64,000 nt of DNA from Chryseolinea lacunae (GCF_016735595.1 NZ_JAERRB010000017.1:1-64000), one strand, 5' to 3'; numbered from the stretch's first letter, positions 1-8,639 are shown. A program made the numbers and translations. The notes: generated by a model not told the origin, from the letters alone.

Positions 1-190
1 AATTTCGTTTTGATTAACTTAGATTCTGTTCTCATTTTTCTGACAGTTTAAAGGGTTTGACTTTAGATAGTTTGCACTTCTAAGTTAACCCAACTGTCAG
101 ATTAAGTCGGAACTACTACACGTAAATTCTTTATTCTACTAAACAGACGGTTACTGAGCCAAAAAAAAGACAAGTTCAATTTAATTCACG
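1..190. other. AT-rich left edge, no gene seen
   Basis: This stretch is AT-rich and has no supported reading frame, RNA or clear hairpin. It lies downstream of the minus-strand KAP NTPase gene and may carry its transcript end, but I find no convincing terminator. Confidence 0.4.
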
Positions 191-2146
191 CTAATACGGC
201 GCCACAACTTCCACAATCTTCAACAGCAGAAGGCACAGTTCCTTAGACAAGGAAAACGACCTGTTTAAAGAAGATATCTCAACAACCCCTTCTTTACTAG
301 CAGCGATCGAATCAATCATATCCAGTAAATCCTGATGAGATTTATTTCCGCTATACTCCACAATTAAATACGGCAATATTGCCTTTTCATTTTGAAAGTA
401 ATTCCATTCAAAAAAAATAGCACTATTCCTTTTAATGAACGCATCCTTAAAGGCCTTTGCCAGCAAATAGCGATAGTAAAAAATTCTAATTGATCTTGGT
501 GTGGCCTTTTTATACTTCTCCACAGCCTCACGCAAAAAACTGAGTTCATAGTCCATTATCTCAAAATTCTTATCGGGCAAAAGTGAAGTATAGCTCTCCA
601 AATTAGGAATTCTCCGTTTCTCGCGTTCTTTATTTTCCGATACAACATCCACTACATTTGAAATTGATATATTTTCCTCACGAAAAAAAGTCTGATCTTC
701 AGTAAGATTCTTGAGAACCTCCAATTTATCCTCGCTCGATAATACTCCTAGTTTGAATCCATTAATGAACAATTTATCCATATACTCTCGACATAACCTC
801 TCCAACTCAGCAATCTTCGCCTCTGGTCCAAGATTTAGATCTTTGTCAATCATCTTAAAATATTTGGCATTGATCGCTCTCTTAAGGACAGCTTCATCAA
901 TCGCAGCTATAACAATGACTCTCGACGAAATATTTCTATCGTCCATCATTATCTTTAAGGAATCGATTATTTGAATGATACGATCCTCGCCGCATCGATC
1001 AACATCATCAACAAACAAAACTATTCTCCTCAAGCCTACATGTTTGTCAGGTATCCACGTCCGCAACAGTATAATTAGCTCCTTTTGAATTTCTGCCTGC
1101 ATCCCAAGGACACTTGTAAAAGTACTTTCCGCAAAATATGACCTAAATAGATCAATCGCCAAGCCACTATATCTGTAGTAAAAGAATAAACTTGAAAGCA
1201 AAGTACTAATTCCTACATAGGATACTATTTTAACAAAACCATCTAACTTGGTCGCAAAAGAAAGAACAAAATACCAGACTATCCCAAATGCAATTTGACA
1301 AAGTCCAAAGAGAAATTTCGACATACCTAGTCTAGCAAAATTCAAGACTATCCTATTAACGAACACGAATTCAAAACCGAGAATCCGGCGCGATCGTCGA
1401 TAAAATGTAGTAACAAAAATTTCATACAAATAAGCCCATGACGCTGGAGTGTCTTGGTACTTCCAAGCATGAAATTCCAAGTGCTCGTATTTTCTATTAG
1501 GATCATTCAACAAGTCTGCAACTAAGTGATTCCAGAAAAAAGTTTTCCCTCGTCCCCACCGTCCAAATATCCCAAGTAGCAATCCGCTCTCAGAGGTAAA
1601 CATACTTTCTATCAATTTAAAAAATATTGCTGACTGAATTTTAACATTAAGTGCTGGTTTAATCGTATCATTTCTAAATTTGAAATTGGTACTCTCCTCA
1701 AGCAGAAATAAATTTTCCACTTTACCTCCCAATGAAGTTCCTTCTTGAACTACATCAATTTTGGACTTATCAAATACCGAGGTGTAAGCAGCGACTGGAA
1801 TTCTAGCAGCTGGCCAATCCACAAAAACATCATACTCATTATTTACATTTCTATAGCCAGCCAAGAAATACACAACCCCTTTCTTATCCAATTTTTTAAA
1901 CCATTTTTCTGTTTCGTCCGGACTCAATGCATACCCAGCCTTACCGTCATCAAATTCATAGACAACAAACATTGATTCACCAGGCACACCTTCTATAGAG
2001 ACAGAAAATTTGTTCGACACAAGAATTTGAACGACGTCCTCGATTCTTTCATTTTGCTCAAATATTATGTAGACATACTCATCTTTGAGAACCGACTGCT
2101 TTCCTTTATCGAATAGGCTTTGAACAACGCTGGATTTCGATGCCAT
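191..2146 (-). CDS. KAP family P-loop NTPase, membrane-associated
   Basis: The protein has 651 residues. A Walker A motif (GRWGRGKT, about 195-202) is followed by the KAP-type FHAWKYQD segment (about 225), then two hydrophobic helices (about 278-298 and 307-325) inserted between Walker A and Walker B. Walker B is VLFVDDVDRC (about 376-385). This order, with membrane helices inserted in the NTPase core, defines the KAP family, which would place the protein at the inner membrane. The first 130 residues match no domain I recognise. KAP NTPases are often found in mobile or defence-linked contexts; a specific role here is inference. Its bases are clearly more AT-rich than the sugar genes of the window, which suggests acquisition. 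A small minus-strand reading frame ends 22 bp upstream and may be co-transcribed. Confidence 0.85.
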   Translation of the reverse strand: MASKSSVVQSLFDKGKQSVLKDEYVYIIFEQNERIEDVVQILVSNKFSVSIEGVPGESMFVVYEFDDGKAGYALSPDETEKWFKKLDKKGVVYFLAGYRNVNNEYDVFVDWPAARIPVAAYTSVFDKSKIDVVQEGTSLGGKVENLFLLEESTNFKFRNDTIKPALNVKIQSAIFFKLIESMFTSESGLLLGIFGRWGRGKTFFWNHLVADLLNDPNRKYEHLEFHAWKYQDTPASWAYLYEIFVTTFYRRSRRILGFEFVFVNRIVLNFARLGMSKFLFGLCQIAFGIVWYFVLSFATKLDGFVKIVSYVGISTLLSSLFFYYRYSGLAIDLFRSYFAESTFTSVLGMQAEIQKELIILLRTWIPDKHVGLRRIVLFVDDVDRCGEDRIIQIIDSLKIMMDDRNISSRVIVIAAIDEAVLKRAINAKYFKMIDKDLNLGPEAKIAELERLCREYMDKLFINGFKLGVLSSEDKLEVLKNLTEDQTFFREENISISNVVDVVSENKEREKRRIPNLESYTSLLPDKNFEIMDYELSFLREAVEKYKKATPRSIRIFYYRYLLAKAFKDAFIKRNSAIFFEWNYFQNEKAILPYLIVEYSGNKSHQDLLDMIDSIAASKEGVVEISSLNRSFSLSKELCLLLLKIVEVVAPY

Positions 2147-2168
2147 TGAGTTTAGATTTTCATTGGAT

Positions 2169-2405
2169 TTAAGTAAATTTTTTTATTCCCTTCCTTAGAA
2201 AGGGATACTCTAGGTAGGCTTTAACTCCGTCAACAGCTTCGATCAAAGCACCAAGGGACAGGATAGTCGCAACGATCTTTGAAGTCAAAGAGTATAAATA
2301 AATGTAAAAGCTTTTATCATACGAGTCAACTGTATTCTCAAGCATTAAAAAAATGCTAACCTGCAATAAAGTCAGCTTTTGACGACAGTGAAAGCCATGG
2401 ACCAA
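2169..2405 (-). CDS. Small hypothetical protein upstream of the KAP NTPase
   Basis: This is a 78-codon frame ending 22 bp before the KAP NTPase start, with the same AT-rich composition. The middle (SKIVATILSLGALIEAV) could form one membrane helix and the end is basic (LRKGIKKFT). The start is uncertain: an internal ATG at 2345 would give a 58-residue protein beginning MLENTVDS. Neither start has a strong ribosome site. The family is not recognised. Position and composition suggest a two-gene unit with the NTPase, but it could be non-coding. Confidence 0.35.
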   Translation of the reverse strand: MVHGFHCRQKLTLLQVSIFLMLENTVDSYDKSFYIYLYSLTSKIVATILSLGALIEAVDGVKAYLEYPFLRKGIKKFT

Positions 2406-2551
2406 TGGAACTAGACGATAGTCTGTTAACCTAAAACCGTCACCGCTTCACGTCGAGGACATAGAGCCGTACGTCACATTCTCATTAAACCAATCTCCAG
2501 CTTCATCTGTAACATTCCCCAACCCACACCGTCTTCCCCAAAACCAGGAAG

Positions 2552-3454
2552 ATGCTCACCCTCGAAACCCAAAACCTCACCCACCGCTTCACCCCTCACG
2601 ACATCGCCGTGAACAACGTCAACCTTCGCGTCGAGCATGGCAGCATCTATGGATTTCTTGGGCCGAATGGGGCGGGCAAGACCACAACGCTGCGGCTGGT
2701 GTTGGGGTTGTTGCGGAAGCAGGAAGGGAGCATCAGGGTGTTTGGCGATTTGTTTGAACAGAGTCGGTTGGAGGTGTTGCGCAATGTGGGGTCGCTCATT
2801 GAAAGCCCGTCGCTCTATGGGCATCTTACGGCGCGTGAAAATCTGGTGGTGTTGCAGAAGGTGTATCGGTGTGCTCCCGGGCGTGTGGATGAGGTGTTGG
2901 CGTTGGTTGGGTTGCCGCACACGGGGCGCAAGAGGGTGTCGCAGTTTTCGTTGGGCATGAAGCAGCGGCTGGCCATTGCTGTGGCGTTGTTGCCTCAGCC
3001 GGCGTTGCTCATTCTGGATGAGCCTACCAATGGACTTGATCCGAATGGCATCATCGAGATCCGGGAGTTGTTGAAGCATCTTAACCAGGAGTGGAACACC
3101 ACCATTCTCATCTCCAGTCACCTGCTGGCGGAGATTGAGCGGTTGGTCACGCATGTGGGCATCATCAACAAGGGCACCATCATGTTTCAGGGCACGCTCG
3201 ATGCGTTGCGCAGCAAACAACAACAGTCGCTGCAGGTGGTGCTCGACACCAGCAACCCGGACCTGTCGCAGCAACTGCTGCACCAGCAAAACATTGCCGC
3301 CACCCAACACGACGGCAAACTCATTTTGCCCTCGCTTCCCAAAGAACACCTTGCGGCCATCAACCAGCAGCTGGTGCACCACGACATCAAGGTGTTTGAA
3401 ATCGGCATCGTGAAAAACGATCTTGAATCTATCTTCATCGACCTCGTTAAATAA
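2552..3454 (+). CDS. ABC transporter ATP-binding protein
   Basis: The protein has 300 residues and is a complete ABC ATPase of the antibiotic/lantibiotic exporter (DrrA/BcrA-like) type. Walker A is GPNGAGKTT (about 37-45), the ABC signature reads FSLGMKQRL (about 132-140), and Walker B with D-loop is LLILDEPTNGLD (about 152-163). A switch histidine follows in LISSHLL. The last 80 residues are the variable C-terminal tail typical of two-component ABC-2 exporters. The permease gene starts 5 bp downstream, so the two form an operon and a two-subunit exporter in the inner membrane. Substrate cannot be told from sequence. Confidence 0.93.
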   Translation: MLTLETQNLTHRFTPHDIAVNNVNLRVEHGSIYGFLGPNGAGKTTTLRLVLGLLRKQEGSIRVFGDLFEQSRLEVLRNVGSLIESPSLYGHLTARENLVVLQKVYRCAPGRVDEVLALVGLPHTGRKRVSQFSLGMKQRLAIAVALLPQPALLILDEPTNGLDPNGIIEIRELLKHLNQEWNTTILISSHLLAEIERLVTHVGIINKGTIMFQGTLDALRSKQQQSLQVVLDTSNPDLSQQLLHQQNIAATQHDGKLILPSLPKEHLAAINQQLVHHDIKVFEIGIVKNDLESIFIDLVK

Positions 3455-3459
3455 TCTCC

Positions 3460-4245
3460 ATGACACGCTCCTTCTTCAACAGCCTGCAAAGCGAATGGCT
3501 CAAAACCAAACGAAGCCTCGCCACGTGGATCGTGCTTGTGGGCGCCTTCTTCACACCGGTCATCATCATTGTGGTGCGCATCATCTATCACGACACGCTT
3601 GCTACCTCCTATGCCTCGCCCACCTTCTGGGCCACGTTGTGGCGCAACGCGTGGGAGTCGATCGCCATCTTTCTGTTGCCCATGGGCAGCATTCTCACCA
3701 CCAGTCTCATTGCACAACTGGAATACAAAAACAACACGTGGAAGCAACTGCACACCTTGCCGCTGTCGCTGGCCACCATCTTCTTTTCGAAGCTGGCCAT
3801 CATTGTGTTCATGTTGGTGCAGTTCTTTGTGCTGTTCAACGTGGGCATCTACCTGGCGGCGTTGGTGCCCTATCTGGTTGTTGCGGGTGTTCCCTATCCC
3901 ACGGCGCCCATCCCTTCCGATTTGTTTGTGCGCGAAACGCTGCTCTTCTTTCTCGACACGTTGCCCATTGTGGGGTTGCAATATTTGTTGAGCCTGCACT
4001 ATAAAAACTTCCTGGTGTCCATTGGCACCGGCGTCATTTTGTGGATTGCTGCGCTGGGGAGTTTGAAGTGGAAGTTTGGGTTTGCGGTGCCCTATACCTA
4101 TCCGATCTTTAATTATCTGAAGTCACTGCCCGACAACAAGATTGCTGCGCCGCTGGTGAGTGTGCATGTGATGGCCGTGATTTATTTTGTGGTGTTTGTT
4201 GGTGTTGGGTTTTGGTTGTTTGTTAGCAAGCGGGAGAAGGGCTAG
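3460..4245 (+). CDS. ABC-2 type permease subunit
   Basis: This 261-residue integral membrane protein has about six hydrophobic segments (for example about 20-40, 65-85, 105-130, 150-175, 185-200 and 235-255). It begins with the MTRSFFNSLQSEWLKTKRS type of cytoplasmic amphipathic start common in ABC-2 permeases encoded beside a DrrA-like ATPase. It starts 5 bp after the ATPase stop. It would form the membrane channel of the exporter. Identification rests on topology and gene context more than on a sharp motif. Confidence 0.85.
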   Translation: MTRSFFNSLQSEWLKTKRSLATWIVLVGAFFTPVIIIVVRIIYHDTLATSYASPTFWATLWRNAWESIAIFLLPMGSILTTSLIAQLEYKNNTWKQLHTLPLSLATIFFSKLAIIVFMLVQFFVLFNVGIYLAALVPYLVVAGVPYPTAPIPSDLFVRETLLFFLDTLPIVGLQYLLSLHYKNFLVSIGTGVILWIAALGSLKWKFGFAVPYTYPIFNYLKSLPDNKIAAPLVSVHVMAVIYFVVFVGVGFWLFVSKREKG

Positions 4246-4309
4246 ACAAAAAAGACAAACCATTCTTGATTTGTCCATAACTTTCATACACTATGTTGTG
4301 TATGCGCTC

Positions 4310-5950
4310 CTATAAAATCTCTTGGATGCGATCTTTAAACCAAGCTGTCTTACTCAAGTCGGATTTAGAAACATTTTGTCTTTGCGGCAATTGCGTGCAA
4401 TAGGTTTTCATGGGCAACGCTTTATAATACGTTTCCAGATCATCGCTGTTCAAATATTCTCCTATCACTACAGTTTGCGTCAAGTTTTCCTGGTGGCCCT
4501 TGAATCTATTTTGCAATGCTGTTCCATTAAATTCCGGCTCTCCAAAAAAAGGATAACCAGTTCTCACCAGATTTATGGACAGTGTGATGATGTTTTTCGC
4601 ATCGTTCTTTGCTTTGGTCAGATCGGCAATGTAAGTCGCCTTGTCGAACGGCAAATGTTTAGCCTGAAAGTATGCATTAAGATTATCCGGATGATACATA
4701 TAGTTCTCTATGCTGTAGTATCGCAACACTTTCAGGTTAGGATATTGTCGCACAATTTGAGTGATGTCGTCATCGCTTAAAAAATCGCGGTCCACAATTC
4801 CCTTATAGGTTGTTGTGCGCACCTTGTGATACACATTGTTCCGATTGTTGTCGGAAACAAATATGGCATTTGCGATGCCCACCGAAGCGTAGTAGTCGCG
4901 ATCTTTGTTCTCCACAAAGTATATATCCATTTGCCGAAACAATGCAGGCAGAAATTCTTTACCTACTGCAATTTCATAAACATCCGGATTGTCTTTAGGC
5001 AATGGCGACAACACGCGAGGCAAATCAAAATCGAAGTCATCAAAGTCAATAATAACGCTATCGGCCGATTGCTTGGCATATTCAATAAAACCCAGGGAAT
5101 GTGTGGCCGTCCAGAGCTGGCAAGTTGCGGGAATCCAGTTTTCGCTAACCTCCTTTATCAGATTGAATTGGAGTTTTGTATTAAGATGCAAATCTATTTC
5201 GTCGAGAAAATAGATCGTATCCTGATATAAGGCAGCCCTCGACAAAAGATTCACCAATAAATTAAAGACTTCCTTTTCGCCTGCGCTTAAGAAGTTGTAG
5301 TGTATCTCTGAATCGCCCTTCCGGAAATTTATCTGGGCCACTTTCCCTTCGAGGGGTGGAATAATTTCAATCAATTGCAGCTTTGTGCCGTTTCCTTCGC
5401 CAAAAATATTCTTCAAGGCGTTGTTTATAGGCAGGATATACCGGTCGCGTATTTGCTCTTTGGAATTGTTAGACCGAAAGAAATCTTTCAGAATCGTTTC
5501 GGTAATCTTTTCAATATCATTTTCAAACCTGTTGTCCTTCTCAATAAATAGTCTTGGCCTGTCGGTGTCATTAGAAAAATCGAACGATGTGCCCAAGGTT
5601 GTCCGGGTCAGTCTCGGAACCTGCCTGAAGCTGGTTCGTCCATAAAAAGGATTTCCAGCATTTGTGAATGTTTTTGTAGTAGTCTCGTCGGTGCTCCAAA
5701 CAACGTCATTCTGGGTTGTTAAAGCTATCTCTATGTTCTTGTTCTTAGCCTTTCTGTAGTATTCCCACCCCTCGGCTATTCCTTGAGATTTACCCAGCGA
5801 ATTGAACAACTCGAAAGCGTCGAAAATGGATGATTTTCCTGATCCGTTTGAACCAATTAGCAAGACAAGCTTAGCCGCGCCGGGTATGTTATCGATAGTA
5901 AGATTTGTGAAGCGCTTAAAATTGTTTAGCGACAGTTTTTTGATTTTCAT
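4310..5950 (-). CDS. AAA family ATPase with DUF4435-like C-terminal region
   Basis: The reading frame is open to 6004, but the conserved start of RecF/SMC-like ATPases (MKIKKLSLNNFKRF) begins at the ATG at 5950, giving about 546 residues. Walker A is GSNGSGKSS, the signature region is LSAGEKEVFNLL, and Walker B is DTIYFLDEIDLHL. The C-terminal third has VENKDRDYY, GIVDRDFLSDDD and YYSIENYMYHP, the pattern of DUF4435/TOPRIM-like tails found on AAA ATPases, with an acidic DRD pair. Proteins of this layout (OLD-like) include nucleases of phage-defence systems; that role is inference here. No partner gene is adjacent on the same strand. It is more AT-rich than the ABC genes beside it. Confidence 0.8.
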   Translation of the reverse strand: MKIKKLSLNNFKRFTNLTIDNIPGAAKLVLLIGSNGSGKSSIFDAFELFNSLGKSQGIAEGWEYYRKAKNKNIEIALTTQNDVVWSTDETTTKTFTNAGNPFYGRTSFRQVPRLTRTTLGTSFDFSNDTDRPRLFIEKDNRFENDIEKITETILKDFFRSNNSKEQIRDRYILPINNALKNIFGEGNGTKLQLIEIIPPLEGKVAQINFRKGDSEIHYNFLSAGEKEVFNLLVNLLSRAALYQDTIYFLDEIDLHLNTKLQFNLIKEVSENWIPATCQLWTATHSLGFIEYAKQSADSVIIDFDDFDFDLPRVLSPLPKDNPDVYEIAVGKEFLPALFRQMDIYFVENKDRDYYASVGIANAIFVSDNNRNNVYHKVRTTTYKGIVDRDFLSDDDITQIVRQYPNLKVLRYYSIENYMYHPDNLNAYFQAKHLPFDKATYIADLTKAKNDAKNIITLSINLVRTGYPFFGEPEFNGTALQNRFKGHQENLTQTVVIGEYLNSDDLETYYKALPMKTYCTQLPQRQNVSKSDLSKTAWFKDRIQEIL

Positions 5951-6028
5951 GCTACAGCAAAAATAGCCAAAAAAAGCTAATTCTTCGCCGGCCACAAGCG
6001 GCAACAGGCCATACCGAAAATCATTCCC

Positions 6029-6223
6029 TTAATCCACCTTTAGCGGTGGCCCCACCACTTTCATGTCGTGCTGGGCAAAAGCGTCTTCAATTTCTTCTTT
6101 GGTTGGGGGTGATTGCCATTGGTTGGTGAGGGCGAAGAAGGCTTCCATTTTTCCGGCGGGCAGGTAGCTCACCACCATCTTGCCGCGGTCGGTCAGTTGC
6201 ACAAAGGCGTGGGGCACGTTCAT
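6029..6223 (-). pseudogene. Cupin-domain protein, C-terminal remnant
   Basis: The 64 codons read as the end of a small cupin protein: NVPHAFVQLTD matches the proline-histidine strand after the cupin barrel, followed by LPAGKMEAFF and an end of the HDMKVVGPPLKV type. The front of the barrel, with its metal-binding histidines, is absent. Going upstream on the minus strand, the frame meets a TGA inside the inverted-repeat element at 6252-6333, about 45 bp before the ATG. The gene therefore seems to have been cut by that element. The missing N-terminal part is not visible on the other side. Confidence 0.6.
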
Positions 6224-6251
6224 AGCCCCGCTCCTGGGCCGCGGTGGCCCC

Positions 6252-6333
6252 GCATACCTCCATCAGGGCTTGACCTTACCCGCACATGCCACTGCCAGAC
6301 CAAAGGTAATGCCAGGCCCTGATGGAGGCATGC
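6252..6333. repeat. Imperfect inverted-repeat element next to the cupin remnant
   Basis: The left arm GCATACCTCCATCAGGGC (6252-6269) and the reverse complement of the right arm at 6316-6333 match at 17 of 18 bases. The 46-bp spacer holds smaller complementary pairs (ACCTT/AAGGT), so the whole can fold as a long cruciform. It sits exactly where the cupin reading frame breaks. It may be a REP-like or miniature mobile element. The rest of 6224-6542 has no supported gene. Confidence 0.55.
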
Positions 6334-6542
6334 TGGAGAGCGGTGTGCGTGTGAGACATGGGTGTGGCTGTTGCGTTTTGTTTTATCGTTCGCTTTTTTA
6401 CAATACGTCAACACCTGCGTTCGCTATCTTCATCTCGCTGCTTTTCCCAAAGTCATTCAACATCCCCGGGATCGGTGAGGATTCAGTGTAAGGTTGGATA
6501 CATCCTGAGGCCAGCAATCGGAGCCCTGTCAACCTCAACATC

Positions 6543-7394
6543 ATGACCGAAACAAAAAAACACCGGTGGATCGACAAAAAGATCAGCACCCTGCATGCCG
6601 AGCACGACAACGCGCAGATCGTGGACCTGCTCATGAACTGGCGCGACCGAAATCCGTTTGTTCATCACCTGCTCTACACCATCGGCTTTGCCCGTCAGCT
6701 GGCCGACCCGGGCATTGCTGCCGTGATCTATCGCGCCGGTGCGGGGCGCATGATAAAGGCCGGTCCCGAACGCACGGACGAGACGTTGCATTTCTTTGGG
6801 CAGTGGTTTCGCTACGGGCCGCATTCCGAAGAAGGCAGGGCGAGCATTGAGAAGCTCAACAACATTCACCGGCACTTCACCATTTCGAACCCGCAGTTTC
6901 TCTACACGCTCACCACGCTGTGTGTTTATGGCGATCGTTTCCTTCGCAGCATTGGCTTGTCGTCGAAATCAGAACACGAGAAACAGGCGTTGGCCATTTT
7001 CTGGAGAGATGTGGGCGCGCTCATGAAACTTGAAGACGTGCCTCAGGATTGGAATGCCTTTCTCAGCTATTATGATGATTATGAAAAGGCACACTTCAAG
7101 CCCTCGGACGCTGGTATGCAGTGCTGCAAGGTGTTGATTGATGATTTTGTGCGGCGGTGGTTTAGCAACGATCCCGAGAAAGGAAGAACCTTTTTGCTGG
7201 CACACTTCGACAGCCGTTTGCGAAAAGTATTTCCGTTGAAGTATCCGCATGCGGTCCAATCGTTTTTCTTGCGAAAGAGCACGGGGCTTGTTGCGTTATA
7301 TAAACGTTTCAAGAAGCCGGATGCAAAAGAACCGCGGTATGTTGAAGATTCTTTCAATCCGCAACGGGCGCAGGGGGCTGGGGCGCCGAGGTGA
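6543..7394 (+). CDS. Oxygenase MpaB / DUF2236-like protein (probable)
   Basis: The protein has 283 residues, no signal peptide and no membrane segment. The run LNNIHRHFTISNPQFLYTLTTLCVYG (about 100-126) resembles the conserved region of the MpaB/rubber-oxygenase (DUF2236) family, in which a histidine in an INxIH motif helps bind haem. Upstream, AGAGRMIKAGPERTDETLHFFGQW fits the family N-terminal half. The final 25 residues are low-complexity. A likely role is a haem-dependent oxygenase of unknown substrate. The family match is from memory of motifs. The gene stands alone between disrupted regions. Confidence 0.55.
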   Translation: MTETKKHRWIDKKISTLHAEHDNAQIVDLLMNWRDRNPFVHHLLYTIGFARQLADPGIAAVIYRAGAGRMIKAGPERTDETLHFFGQWFRYGPHSEEGRASIEKLNNIHRHFTISNPQFLYTLTTLCVYGDRFLRSIGLSSKSEHEKQALAIFWRDVGALMKLEDVPQDWNAFLSYYDDYEKAHFKPSDAGMQCCKVLIDDFVRRWFSNDPEKGRTFLLAHFDSRLRKVFPLKYPHAVQSFFLRKSTGLVALYKRFKKPDAKEPRYVEDSFNPQRAQGAGAPR

Positions 7395-7473
7395 CGCATA
7401 GCTTTTAAGGCTAGCCATCACACGAAACATCTTCCCTGCCAAATCTATCTCCCCAGCCTTCTACGCCAAATTC

Positions 7474-8010
7474 TTATTTCTTAAACTGGTCTATCACAGG
7501 TAGCGTCACCTGATTAGTAACCATTACATCAACAATAGATTCCAGAGATTCAAAACTCATTCCATTCTTAGTCACCTTGCCATACATTTCAACTGTACAC
7601 ATTTCAAACATTAAATCCACAACCTGACGGGTATCTTCATTTACCGAACCATAGAGTTTCTTAAGATCATCGAACTGCTCACGCGTGAAATACGGGTAGT
7701 CCTCGCTACTATACACATCGTCCATGACAGCCCAAGGACTAGCGAAGTCATACAGCCATGTATCAACATATTGAATACTCGTGAACCGCCACAATTCATA
7801 AAACAAGAAATTCCAGTCCAGCGCTTCATAGCCAAGCTTCTTTATTAAGGCACGAAAGCAGCAAATTGAAAACGCCATCCTTCCCCGAATGGAGATTTCA
7901 TGGAAGGGAACTAAGTCTACACCGGCAACTACCAATCGTTGTCGCAGTTCCTTGTGTGGATCAAGTTTCCTCTTAAAAACTGATAGAATGCTATTTATTA
8001 GTTTCTTCAC
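7474..8010 (-). CDS. Hypothetical protein, AT-rich, GTG start
   Basis: This 178-residue protein begins at a GTG (8010). It starts with a short basic amphipathic stretch (MKKLINSILSVFKRKLDPHKEL) and then a soluble, acidic, tryptophan- and tyrosine-rich body (YEALDWNFLFYELWRF, DYPYFTREQFDDL). I do not recognise the family. Size, acidity and isolation would fit an immunity-type protein, but no toxin is next to it. Composition is more AT-rich than the flanking genes. Just upstream is a 22-codon remnant of a membrane-protein gene, so this gene may have arrived by an insertion that destroyed that neighbour. Confidence 0.6.
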   Translation of the reverse strand: MKKLINSILSVFKRKLDPHKELRQRLVVAGVDLVPFHEISIRGRMAFSICCFRALIKKLGYEALDWNFLFYELWRFTSIQYVDTWLYDFASPWAVMDDVYSSEDYPYFTREQFDDLKKLYGSVNEDTRQVVDLMFEMCTVEMYGKVTKNGMSFESLESIVDVMVTNQVTLPVIDQFKK

Positions 8011-8039
8011 AAAGTTCGCTTATACGACCTCGAGCTAAT

Positions 8040-8108
8040 TCAAGATCCGCTAATCACAAACACAGCATAGCCAACAACAATCGCTAAAATGTTTTTCAGA
8101 ATCTTCAT
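8040..8108 (-). pseudogene. 5' remnant of a small membrane-protein gene
   Basis: An ATG at 8108, preceded by GAG-rich sequence on the minus strand, reads MKILKNILAIVVGYAVFVIS and then G, S and a stop. A basic start followed by a first transmembrane helix is how many Bacteroidota membrane proteins begin. The frame ends after 22 codons, 29 bp before the start of the 178-residue gene. The simplest reading is a gene truncated at the junction with acquired DNA, but a chance frame or small peptide cannot be excluded. Confidence 0.35.
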
Positions 8109-8145
8109 CTCTCAAGGGTTGGTGTGATGTTACTAAAAAGATGTG

Positions 8146-8565
8146 CTAAGCTTTTGCAAACTTCTTCCGGGCCGTGTTGATTTCGGTTTCGTGTTTCACG
8201 GCCCAGTCGCCGAGGCTCATCATCACGTCGAGCAGGCTTTTGCCGAGTGGGGTGAGGTCGTATTCTACGCGTGGGGGAATTTCGGGAAACACCTTGCGGG
8301 TCACCAATCCGTTTTCTTCGAGCGAGCGAAGGGTCACAGTGAGCATGCGCTGCGAAATGCCGGCCACTCTGCCCTTCAGTTCGTTGAAACGTGTTTTGCC
8401 GGAATAGCCAAGGTTCAGGATCACCATCATGGCCCACTTGCTGCCAATGTGTTCCAGAAAGCCCTGCACGGGGCAAACGCCGTTCGATTTCCGGGTTTCT
8501 TTGAGAATGGTTTCGATCTTTTTTTGCCGTGCAACCGGCTGATTGTCAACAATAGTTATGCTCAT
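8146..8565 (-). CDS. HxlR family winged-helix transcriptional regulator
   Basis: The protein has 139 residues and is a full-length HxlR (DUF24) regulator. It shows the family hallmark cysteine in NGVCPVQGFLEHIGSKWAMMVILNL, then the winged helix (RFNELKGRVAGISQRMLTVTLRSLEENGLVTRKVFPEIPPRVEYDLTPLG). The conserved Cys near residue 36 is the redox or electrophile sensor in studied relatives such as YodB and QorR. It is divergent from an NmrA-type oxidoreductase gene, a pairing known for QorR and quinone oxidoreductases. It probably represses that gene and itself through the inverted repeat at 8625-8639. Confidence 0.92.
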   Translation of the reverse strand: MSITIVDNQPVARQKKIETILKETRKSNGVCPVQGFLEHIGSKWAMMVILNLGYSGKTRFNELKGRVAGISQRMLTVTLRSLEENGLVTRKVFPEIPPRVEYDLTPLGKSLLDVMMSLGDWAVKHETEINTARKKFAKA

Positions 8566-8592
8566 GATACTGACTTCTGGTTTTGTGCCTTC

Positions 8593-8639
8593 TTGTTTCC
8601 GCTACAGTTACCCGATAGCTTTGAGTTATTAAAAGTAAC
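8593..8639 (+). promoter_or_regulatory. Promoter of the NmrA gene with candidate HxlR operator
   Basis: TTG (8593-8595), a 20-bp spacer and TAGCTTTG (8616-8623) match the Bacteroidota -33/-7 promoter pattern. Overlapping the expected start site is GTTATT-AAA-AGTAAC (8625-8639), an inverted repeat with one mismatch that resembles HxlR-type operators. Binding there would block transcription of the downstream oxidoreductase. Confidence 0.5.
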
